NCBI GenBank assembly: GCA_017533825.1
Contig: JAFWIE010000078.1
Span: forward strand, 1 to 64,000
Length of the DNA: 64,000 nucleotides
Direction: 5' to 3'
From: Atopobiaceae bacterium
Lineage (GTDB): Bacteria > Actinomycetota > Coriobacteriia > Coriobacteriales > Atopobiaceae
The number at the start of each line of letters is the position of its first letter. Position 1 is the first letter of the stretch. A program made the position numbers and the translations under genes. Of this stretch, positions 23,421 to 30,412 are shown piece after piece. The notes beneath the pieces are model-generated. The model did not search any database, was not told the DNA's origin, and saw only the letters and a program-made list of their open reading frames with translations.

Positions 23421-23915
23421 TGTTGCGACCTCGGCCAGGTGATGGAAAGACACCGTGACCGAGGTCATTGATGACTTGGAGAAAGCTTCCAAGTCGTGAC
23501 CGGTCTTTGACTTGTCCTTTATGATTGCCGTGACCGCATCCTGCATTTCGGTCGCGTAGTCATCGAACGCCGAGTTCCCCCCATCTTGATGAGCGGAGAG
23601 GTACTTGTAGTTGTAGTGAGCGTAAAGGTCGTCCTTGACCTCGGGCTGCTCTGGCGGCAGGTTGCCCGCAAGTATCGACGTTACCCAAGGGCGTCCAAAG
23701 AGCTCGTCCTTCATCGCCTTGGTCGCCTCAGTGTCTGTTTCGGCCGCCGCCTCGGTGGTTGCCTCGGTGATCGCCTCGGCGGCCGCTTCGGCCGTCGCGT
23801 CCGCACCGTCTTCCGGCAATGCCACAGAGTCTCCCCCATTGGCGCCACAGGCTGCAAGAACCACGGTCAACACCAAGGCACAGATAAGCGCCGCCATCTT
23901 CCTGAGGTGTATCAT
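23421..23915 (-). pseudogene. Truncated M13-type peptidase lipoprotein
   Basis: ATG 23915 with AGGGGAAGAG upstream opens a lipoprotein signal ending VVLAAC, followed by an Ala/Glu/Thr-rich spacer and DELFGRPWVTSILAGNLPPE, LYAHYNYKYLSAHQD, the N-terminal wording of M13 (neprilysin-like) metallopeptidases in related genomes. Homology-like sequence stops after about 160 codons, near FHHLAEVATL; the open frame then runs 263 bases antisense through the DUF308-like gene, where it is meaningless. The catalytic HExxH half (~500 aa) is missing. Likely a deletion remnant; it could still make a short lipoprotein. Confidence 0.6.
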
Positions 23916-24029
23916 ATCTCTTCCCCTCTCGCCACCACAGTGGCAGGAGACGATATGGCTGGACGAATCAGACTTCACCATGAGCGATTCATAAGACGGT
24001 ATTTGGGCCAAGGTGGCACCCCCATCACG

Positions 24030-25349
24030 TCAGAGGGTGAACTCAGCATAGCCCGGAGCAACATCCGACTCATCGTCGGGCATGTCCGGCGTGGCATGCG
24101 CAAAGTCATCCGAACCAATGAGACCCGCCACCGTGATGCTCGGATTCTGCCACATGATGTCGAGCATCTCGATGAAGTCGCGAATGACCTCACGCGGAGT
24201 GATGTGGCTCTGTGCCCCCACACGTCCCAACTCGAGCTGCAGGAACTCCGCCAAATCGTCCTCCGTGAGACTTCGCGTATAGCCAAAGAGATCGGCATGG
24301 ATGTCCGCGAGCTTCTCGATAAGGACGAACAGCTCCTCGTGCGTGAGCGGTTGCAGGCGAATGACCGGCGCGAGCAAGTCGAGCATGCCCTCACGGCCGA
24401 AGCGGCCCTGCGTGAGGCGCGAACGCAACGCCTCGTAGGAGTACAGGCCACGGCGCCGGTCCTCGATGGCCTGCGGCGTGCCTCCCATGATGATACCCAG
24501 GTGCTGGGCACGTCCCTGCATGGCGTCGTTGTACATCGCGAGGATCGTCTCGTAGTTGTACTGTCGACTGATGGCATTGGGAATCTTGTACAGGTTGACC
24601 AGCTCGTCCACAAGCACCACGAGCCCGGCATAGCCCGCACCCACAAGGAAGCGCGCGAGAAGCTTGACGTAGTCGTACCAGTCCTCGTCGCTGATGATGG
24701 TGGTTATGCCAAGCTCCTGGCGCGCCTCGGTCTTCGTCCGGTACTCGCCACGGAACCACTTGGTGACGTATGCCTTTGTCTCGTCGTCGCCTTCCACGTG
24801 CGCGCGATAGTACTCCGCAAGCAATTTTGCAAAGTCGAAGCCATGCACCATCTCGCGCAGGTCGCCGATAACGACGTAGATGCGTCGCTCCACCTCGGAA
24901 GCAAAGTTTGAATCGTCTGGCAGGATACCATCGGCCGCAACCGCAGCCTGCACGCCGCTTATCCAGCGATCAAGCACGAGGGTGAGAGCTCCTCCCTCCG
25001 GCCGCGTGCGCGTCGAGAGGTTGCGCACGAGTTCGCGATACGTGGCCAGGCCCTGCCCCTTCGAGCCCTGCAACCGTCGCTCGGGCGAGAGGTCCGCATC
25101 GGCCACCACGAAGTTCTTCCCCATCGCGTGGTTGCGAATCGTCTGGAGCAGAAAGCTCTTGCCGCTGCCGTAGCGTCCCACGACGAAGCGGAACGAGGCA
25201 CCGCCGTCAGCCACGATGTCCAGGTCGCGCAGCAATGCGCCAATCTCGGCCTCGCGGCCCACAGTGATGTAAGGCAGGCCCACACGCGGCACGACGCCGC
25301 CTTTGAGCGAATTGATGAGCACGGTTGCGATGCGCTTGGGTACAGGCAT
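24030..25349 (-). CDS. BrxC/BrxD-type (DUF2791) ATP-binding protein
   Basis: 439 aa, ATG behind AAGGAG. P-loop ATPase with Walker A VVGRYGSGKSFLLQTIRN and Walker B YAGLVVLVDELVNLYK, then GIIMGGTPQAIED and the RSRLTQG block, with a C-terminal ITPREVIRDFIEMLDIM. This wording matches PF10923 (BREX system ATP-binding, BrxC_BrxD, formerly DUF2791). The rest of a BREX locus (BrxA, BrxB, PglX, PglZ, BrxL) is absent. The neighbour is a TerB_N protein; the two families are known to me as frequent partners, often with a helicase that is not seen here. Has its own promoter at 25380-25409. Role in nucleic-acid surveillance or defence is inference. Confidence 0.75.
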   Translation of the reverse strand: MPVPKRIATVLINSLKGGVVPRVGLPYITVGREAEIGALLRDLDIVADGGASFRFVVGRYGSGKSFLLQTIRNHAMGKNFVVADADLSPERRLQGSKGQGLATYRELVRNLSTRTRPEGGALTLVLDRWISGVQAAVAADGILPDDSNFASEVERRIYVVIGDLREMVHGFDFAKLLAEYYRAHVEGDDETKAYVTKWFRGEYRTKTEARQELGITTIISDEDWYDYVKLLARFLVGAGYAGLVVLVDELVNLYKIPNAISRQYNYETILAMYNDAMQGRAQHLGIIMGGTPQAIEDRRRGLYSYEALRSRLTQGRFGREGMLDLLAPVIRLQPLTHEELFVLIEKLADIHADLFGYTRSLTEDDLAEFLQLELGRVGAQSHITPREVIRDFIEMLDIMWQNPSITVAGLIGSDDFAHATPDMPDDESDVAPGYAEFTL

Positions 25350-25379
25350 GGAATCTCCTTCACCTTAGTGTAGGAGACC

Positions 25380-25409
25380 AGTATAGACCTTTGGAGAAGA
25401 TTAGTACAA
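25380..25409 (-). promoter_or_regulatory. Promoter of the BrxC/BrxD-type ATPase gene
   Basis: Minus strand -35 TTGTAC (25404-25409), -10 TATACT (25380-25385), 18-bp spacer, 30 bases upstream of the ATG. It allows the ATPase to be expressed apart from the TerB_N gene. The -10 and spacing are the same as in the 8904-8970 promoter. Confidence 0.55.
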
Positions 25410-25461
25410 GTGTACGTACATTGCTTTGTCGGGATGGCAATGAGCGCAGGCAGTCACCCCT

Positions 25462-27126
25462 CTATGGCACCGCCGCGCGCACCTCGTCAACGTAGTCCTC
25501 CACGAGCACCGGCGCGTCTCCGTCGAACTCCAGAATCGTATCGCCGACGATGTCAAGAAACACCTCATTGATGGCATCAACGCAAAGCGAGATGGCAAGC
25601 GAATCGAATCCCTCAAGCGGTCGTCCGTCGAGAAGTGCCAGCAAGAGCTCACGTTGGCGTTCCTCCAGTTGGACACCCGTTTCCGTCGGAGACGGATCTG
25701 CCTTTGCCTGCCCAGCGGGCGCGTTCGCGACCTCGGTCGCGGGAATCGTGAGCGGCGCACTCTTTGCCACGGTCTCCAAATCGAGCTGTTCAACATCGGA
25801 CACGCGTTCCTCGTCGGTAAGCAACGCCTCACGCGTGCGTGCGGCGGCGGAGCGAATGGAGCGCAGCGCGCTGCGATCGATGGTGATGCGCGCAGCCTCT
25901 TCCGCGGCACGCTGTTCCACCAGCTCGGCGATGCGCGCGTCGACGAACTTCTCTTGATACTTGGGAAGGGGCTTGTCCTTGAGCTCGTGCTTGTCGCCCA
26001 TCGCCCTGCGCATGCGCGCGTCGATGGCGTGAAGGATGGCCCCCAGCTCGCGGTTTCTCTCTGCGCGCCTGCAAGGCATCGTCCGCCACCAGAACCCTCG
26101 CTCGCACACATAGCTCTCCACCGAGCTCACCACGTACGTCGCGTCGGGGTGAAGCGTCTCGGACCAGAAGAGCGCCGCAGGAAACATCGCATACGACACG
26201 CGCGCCGGCGAACCGAACAAACCATCCACGAATCCCGTCTTGCGACGCTTGGAGCAGTGAGCAACCATGTCTGCAAACACGCGGCAGGCAACCCACTCCA
26301 CGTCCTCAGCGTGTGCCTTGAAGAAGCGCGAGCGATCCGCGCGATACCTCGAGAGCGCGACGAGCGCGTCAAGCAGCTCCTGAGGAGTCGGCATGTCTTC
26401 CGCAGCATGACTTGGCCAAACGACCGGCCCTCTCCCCGTGAGCAATGCGTCCTCAGCGCGCCTGAGCACGCCCACGGCCCGAACGGCCGACGAGGTGGCA
26501 TTCTCCCTGATGAGCTCGGTGGGCAAGCCGTGATATATGGCGTAGTCGTGAGCCCAACGCACGACTTGGTCATGCACAGCAGCCGCATGGACGTCATCCG
26601 CCGCGATGCGCTGCAACGCCTCATAGCCCGCAACTCCGGGCTCTACCCCAATGCCACAAATCAACTCGTACGCAAGGATGCGCCAGAACGCCGTCGGCGC
26701 ATCCGTCACGTCTCCCCTGCGCAACTTCGTACGCCACGAGACGTAGCAACGCAGATCGTGGTTGCTCAGGTCCTCATACGTAGGCGTCCCGCCCCGCATG
26801 ACATACTCATCGGGCGCATCATCGTAGTCGTCCTCGTAATCGGCCAACAGACGGGCTTGCTCGACGAAGAGCTTCGCGCTATCCAGCGTGTACGCATAGC
26901 TCCAACCACGAACCTTCCGGTCACGCGCGAGCCGCCTCACCTCGCCATATCGCGCGGGAAGCGGCTCACGACGCGGCATTCTCGGCTTCTCTACGAAGCG
27001 TCCATAGGCGCTTGCGCCCGTCCGCAGAATGGGCTCGTCCTCATACACGCGCGAAGCAAACGTGCGGGAGTTCTTGTAGCGCTCGTCACCCAAGATCTGA
27101 TCCACAATGCGTTGCGCCTTCGACAT
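25462..27126 (-). CDS. TerB N-terminal domain protein
   Basis: 554 aa from ATG 27126 (GGAGCGAG upstream). Residues about 65-290 carry the TerB_N domain: SWAYTLD-like WSYAYTLDSAKLFVEQARLL, LSNHDLRCYVSWRTKLRRGD, FWRILAYELICGIGV and GYEALQRIA. The C-terminal half has a region around PAALFWSETLHPDATYVVSSVESYV and KPLPKYQEKFVDARIAELVEQ, typical of the TerB-C associated part, and a final segment of LEERQRELLLALLDG helices. No enzymatic motif visible. It lies 38 bases downstream of metK and upstream of the DUF2791 ATPase on the same strand, so both may be read through from metK. Probably a scaffold for the ATPase. Confidence 0.7.
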   Translation of the reverse strand: MSKAQRIVDQILGDERYKNSRTFASRVYEDEPILRTGASAYGRFVEKPRMPRREPLPARYGEVRRLARDRKVRGWSYAYTLDSAKLFVEQARLLADYEDDYDDAPDEYVMRGGTPTYEDLSNHDLRCYVSWRTKLRRGDVTDAPTAFWRILAYELICGIGVEPGVAGYEALQRIAADDVHAAAVHDQVVRWAHDYAIYHGLPTELIRENATSSAVRAVGVLRRAEDALLTGRGPVVWPSHAAEDMPTPQELLDALVALSRYRADRSRFFKAHAEDVEWVACRVFADMVAHCSKRRKTGFVDGLFGSPARVSYAMFPAALFWSETLHPDATYVVSSVESYVCERGFWWRTMPCRRAERNRELGAILHAIDARMRRAMGDKHELKDKPLPKYQEKFVDARIAELVEQRAAEEAARITIDRSALRSIRSAAARTREALLTDEERVSDVEQLDLETVAKSAPLTIPATEVANAPAGQAKADPSPTETGVQLEERQRELLLALLDGRPLEGFDSLAISLCVDAINEVFLDIVGDTILEFDGDAPVLVEDYVDEVRAAVP

Positions 27127-27164
27127 CTCGCTCCTGCTTCGCGCGTTTGTGACCCGTTTGCGAG

Positions 27165-28406
27165 CTACGCCAAGGCAGCGCGCAGCTCGTCGACCCGGTT
27201 GGTCTTCTCCCACGTGAAGTCGGGATCCTCACGCCCGAAGTGACCATAGGCAGCCGTCTTCTCGAAGATGGGCCGACGCAGATCGAGGTCGTGAATGATG
27301 GCGCCAGGACGCAGGTCAAAGACATCGCGCACCGCAAGTTCGAGCTTATGCTCATCCACCGTCGCCGTTCCGAAGGTTTCGATCATAATCGAGAGCGGAT
27401 GAGTGACGCCAATCGCATACGCGAGCTGCACCTCACACCGACGGGCAAGCCCGGCAGCGACGACGTTCTTGGCAACCCAGCGAGCCGCGTAGGCCGCCGA
27501 GCGGTCCACCTTGGTGCAGTCCTTGCCACTGAAGGCACCGCCACCATGACGGCCCATGCCACCATAGGTGTCGACGATGATCTTGCGGCCCGTCAGACCC
27601 GTGTCGCCCATGGGTCCTCCCACGACGAAGCGTCCCGTGGGGTTGACGTATATCTCTGCGTCGCTCCACTTGATGCCTACACCATCGAGCACGGGACCGA
27701 TGACGTGACGCAGCATGTCTTCCTTGATCACGTTCATGTCGTCGATTTCCGGCGCGTGCTGGGTGGAAACTACCACAGCTGTGACCTCAACCGGCTCGTC
27801 GTCCTCATACCGCACCGTGACCTGCGTCTTTCCGTCAGGGCGCAGATAACTGAGGGTACCATCCTTGCGCACGGCGGCAAGCCGCTCGGCCATGCTCTGT
27901 GCCAGGAAGGCAGGCATCGGCATGAGCGTCTCGGTCTCGTCGGAGGCGTAGCCAAACATCATGCCCTGATCGCCAGCTCCGATGCGCGCAATCTCGTCCT
28001 CTTCCGAACGCGCGAAGGTGCCGTCCACGCCCTGCGCGATATCGGGACTCTGCTCGTGAATCATGTTGATGACGCCACACGTCTCGCAGTCAAAGCCGAA
28101 CTTCGCGCGGTCATACCCAATGCGGCGCACCGTATCGCGCACGATCTTCTGCACGTCGACATACGCCTGGGTGCGAATCTCTCCCGCCACAATGACCGTT
28201 CCCGTCGTGAGGAACGTCTCACACGCACAGCGAACGTTGGCGAGTGAGGCAGGCACGCCCGTCGGCGAGATGTAACCCTCCTGTTCCAGTCGCGCCTCCT
28301 TTGCCAAAATGGCGTCGAGCACGGCGTCGGAAATCTGGTCCGCCATCTTGTCGGGATGCCCCTCGGTCACGCTTTCGGAGGTAAAGAGATACGTTCTTGC
28401 TGCCAC
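27165..28406 (-). CDS. metK: S-adenosylmethionine synthetase
   Basis: 413 aa, GTG start at 28406 with AAAGGGG upstream. Makes S-adenosylmethionine from ATP and methionine. Motifs: [13 protein letters not shown] (N-terminal), [12 protein letters not shown] (core binding loop), [22 protein letters not shown] (P-loop-like phosphate site; note the residues written here in two parts, GGGAFSGKD and [10 protein letters not shown]), and [21 protein letters not shown] near the C-terminus. Length is usual. It is followed by the TerB_N gene and preceded by a TetR gene. No SAM riboswitch is seen in the 56-base upstream gap. Confidence 0.97.
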   Translation of the reverse strand: MAARTYLFTSESVTEGHPDKMADQISDAVLDAILAKEARLEQEGYISPTGVPASLANVRCACETFLTTGTVIVAGEIRTQAYVDVQKIVRDTVRRIGYDRAKFGFDCETCGVINMIHEQSPDIAQGVDGTFARSEEDEIARIGAGDQGMMFGYASDETETLMPMPAFLAQSMAERLAAVRKDGTLSYLRPDGKTQVTVRYEDDEPVEVTAVVVSTQHAPEIDDMNVIKEDMLRHVIGPVLDGVGIKWSDAEIYVNPTGRFVVGGPMGDTGLTGRKIIVDTYGGMGRHGGGAFSGKDCTKVDRSAAYAARWVAKNVVAAGLARRCEVQLAYAIGVTHPLSIMIETFGTATVDEHKLELAVRDVFDLRPGAIIHDLDLRRPIFEKTAAYGHFGREDPDFTWEKTNRVDELRAALA

Positions 28407-28462
28407 AACAAACCCCTTTCGTAGAAACAACGATTAGTGTACCGCACGAAAGGGCTTGGGGA

Positions 28463-29167
28463 CTAAGCTCTCGCACCAAGCCCATGAATCACCATGTCGA
28501 GCACGTAGCTCGTGAATTCGGCGTTCTCTGCGCCCTCGTTCATCGCACTGAGCGCCCCAAATGTGAAGCCACCACAAATCGCAGTCGCGCCCATCTTGCT
28601 GTCCACCTCAGCGCGCACGGTGCCATTGGCCTTCGCACGATCGAGCAATTCAGAAAGGACGCATATGATGTGCATCACCCGCATGTCCTCACGCCGAATC
28701 GTGCCCTCGCGGGATTGGACCAGCTCGCGAACGATGGCCATGGGAAGCGGGCTGCCCCCCGACGTCTGCTTCGCGAATTCGCTGCAAATGCCCATCAGCG
28801 CTTCCTCGGGCGTCTGCGCTTGCGCCACTACGGCGTCGATACCCCTCGCCAAATTCTCCACCGCGGCGTCAAAAATGGCATTGACCAAATCCTCCTTGTC
28901 GGAGAAGTAATAATACAGCGCACCCTTCGACATTCCGCACCGGCGCGACACTTCGCTCATCTGAAACGCCGAGTTCCCGCGCTCAACCATGAGCTGCGTC
29001 GCGGTTTCCATGATGCGCCTGCGCGTATCGGCGCTCTTCTTCGTCTTTGCGGTCGCACGCAAACGCTCCTTCTGCCTTTCGACATGCTCCCCCATGCGCG
29101 CGTGCAACGTACTCTGAGCTCGAATAACACCACCAATCAAGTCGGCTGTTCGGTCATCTTCAGACAT
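28463..29167 (-). CDS. TetR family transcriptional regulator
   Basis: 234 aa. After a 50-residue basic N-terminal extension (HVERQKERLRATAKTKKS) comes the TetR DNA-binding domain: ADTRRRIMETATQLMVERG, MSEVSRRCGMSKGALYYYFSDKEDLV. The C-terminal ligand domain resembles the TetR_C_6-like group (ALMGICSEFAKQTSGGSPLP). The N-terminal extension is longer than usual; internal ATGs exist but none has a better ribosome site. It lies 56 bases upstream of metK and divergent from tRNA-Ala. Targets unknown; drug efflux or fatty acid control are common for such proteins. Confidence 0.88.
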   Translation of the reverse strand: MSEDDRTADLIGGVIRAQSTLHARMGEHVERQKERLRATAKTKKSADTRRRIMETATQLMVERGNSAFQMSEVSRRCGMSKGALYYYFSDKEDLVNAIFDAAVENLARGIDAVVAQAQTPEEALMGICSEFAKQTSGGSPLPMAIVRELVQSREGTIRREDMRVMHIICVLSELLDRAKANGTVRAEVDSKMGATAICGGFTFGALSAMNEGAENAEFTSYVLDMVIHGLGARA

Positions 29168-29264
29168 GACAATCGATTCCCCCTACTCATCGTCCACGTA
29201 CCGTATAATATCGCGACGCGCAAGTCGATTCGCAAATCAAGGCAAACAATTTCGATGAAAGCCG

Positions 29265-29293
29265 TTGACACGACGTATCGTAACTGCCAAAAT
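29265..29293 (+). promoter_or_regulatory. Promoter of tRNA-Ala
   Basis: -35 TTGACA (29265-29270), 17-bp spacer, -10 CAAAAT (29288-29293), 12 bases before the tRNA 5' end. Consensus -35 with a weaker -10. Confidence 0.65.
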
Positions 29294-29305
29294 GTTCGTT
29301 GCTTC

Positions 29306-29381
29306 GGGGATGTAGCTCAGTTGGGAGAGCGCTGCCTTCGCAAGGCAGAGGCCGAGGGTTCGAATCCCTTCATCTCCACCA
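29306..29381 (+). tRNA. tRNA-Ala (CGC anticodon)
   Basis: 76 nt including encoded CCA. Acceptor GGGGATG pairs with CATCTCC and keeps the G3-U70 wobble that is the alanine identity element. D arm GCTC/GAGC, anticodon stem CTGCC/GGCAG around loop TTCGCAA, T arm with TTCGAAT. Reads GCG. Confidence 0.97.
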
Positions 29382-29389
29382 ACTTTTCC

Positions 29390-29420
29390 GGACCCAGCGG
29401 CGGCTGGGTCCTCTTTTTTT
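29390..29420 (+). terminator. Intrinsic terminator after tRNA-Ala
   Basis: Stem GGACCCAGC/GCTGGGTCC (29390-29398, 29403-29411), GGCG loop, then a run of seven T (29414-29420). Confidence 0.9.
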
Positions 29421-29430
29421 GAGGTGAACC

Positions 29431-30369
29431 ATGGACGTAAGCTTTGCCGCCTACGAACGCTGCATGCTCTGCCCACGTCGCTGTGGTGCGCGGCGCACGG
29501 ATGGCAGAGCGGGCGTCTGTGGCTGTACGTCTGCGTTGCGCGTGGCGCGCGCCGCGCTCCACTTCTGGGAGGAGCCGCCGATTTCGGGCGAGTCTGGCTC
29601 AGGCGCCATCTTCTTCTCGGGTTGTCCCCTGCGCTGCATCTTCTGCCAGAACGAGAAGATCTCCCACGAGGGGTACGGCATCGAGGTGACCGCCGAGAGG
29701 CTTGCGACCATGATGATCGAGCTTCAGGCACAAGGCGCCCTCAACATCAACTTGGTCACGCCATTGCACTTCGCACCGCATCTGTGCGTGGCCATCGACC
29801 TTGCCCGGGCCGACGGGCTCACCCTTCCCATCGTCTGCAACACGTCAGGCTACGAGACTGCGGAGCTGGTCCATGCGATGGCCGATCGCATCGATGTTTG
29901 GCTCACGGACTTCAAGTACGCCTCATCCGCGGTCGCTCGTCGCCTCTCCGCGGCGGCAGACTATCCCCAGATGGCCTCCGACGCGCTCGATGCGATGCTC
30001 GCCTCGCTTCGGCGGCAAGGAGGACGCGCGCTCAACGAGGACGGGACCATGCTCCGCGGCATCATCGTGCGTCACCTTGTGTTGCCCGGTCACGTCGGCG
30101 ACTCGATGGCCGTCGTTGATCGCGTGTGGGAAATCGCAGGCAACGAGGTCGACTTGTCCATCATGAATCAATACACGCCCAACAAGCGTTGTCGCTCCCT
30201 CTCGGGCCCACTCGCCCACGGCTTGGACGAAGATGAATATGACCTCGTCGTGTGTCGTGCCGACGAGGTCGGATTCCAGAACATCTGGTGGCAGGAAGGC
30301 GGCACTGTCTCGGAGAGCTTCGTCCCAGACTTTGACGCCACTGGCGTGCTCAGCACGGCACGCAGGTAG
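29431..30369 (+). CDS. Radical SAM protein, PflA-like (COG1313 type)
   Basis: 312 aa, ATG behind GAGGTG. An N-terminal Cys set (CMLCPRRCGARRTDG...GVCGC) precedes the radical SAM motif SGCPLRCIFCQNEKIS (C-x3-C-x2-C), which binds the 4Fe-4S cluster and SAM. The rest follows the putative pyruvate-formate-lyase-activating group: INLVTPLHFAPHL, IVCNTSGYETAE, VWLTDFKY, IIVRHLVLPGH, SIMNQYTPNK. The substrate is unknown; relatives are annotated as glycyl-radical activators but no glycyl radical enzyme is nearby. The last residues reach SFVPDFDATGV. Confidence 0.88.
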   Translation: MDVSFAAYERCMLCPRRCGARRTDGRAGVCGCTSALRVARAALHFWEEPPISGESGSGAIFFSGCPLRCIFCQNEKISHEGYGIEVTAERLATMMIELQAQGALNINLVTPLHFAPHLCVAIDLARADGLTLPIVCNTSGYETAELVHAMADRIDVWLTDFKYASSAVARRLSAAADYPQMASDALDAMLASLRRQGGRALNEDGTMLRGIIVRHLVLPGHVGDSMAVVDRVWEIAGNEVDLSIMNQYTPNKRCRSLSGPLAHGLDEDEYDLVVCRADEVGFQNIWWQEGGTVSESFVPDFDATGVLSTARR

Positions 30370-30378
30370 CGACCAGTG

Positions 30379-30405
30379 GCCCAAGAGGGGCGACCCCTCT
30401 TGGGC
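30379..30405. terminator. Bidirectional hairpin between convergent genes
   Basis: Perfect 12-bp stem GCCCAAGAGGGG/CCCCTCTTGGGC with a CGA loop between the radical SAM gene and the acyltransferase gene. No T-tract, so termination strength is uncertain. Confidence 0.6.
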
Positions 30406-30412
30406 AAGCATC

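Noticed and set aside
24030..27126. Complete BREX system
   Set aside because: Only a BrxC/BrxD-type ATPase is present; BrxA, BrxB, PglX, PglZ and BrxL are all missing.
28407..28462. SAM riboswitch upstream of metK
   Set aside because: Only 56 bases lie before the TetR gene, too short for a SAM-I or SAM-II fold with terminator, and no conserved core was seen.
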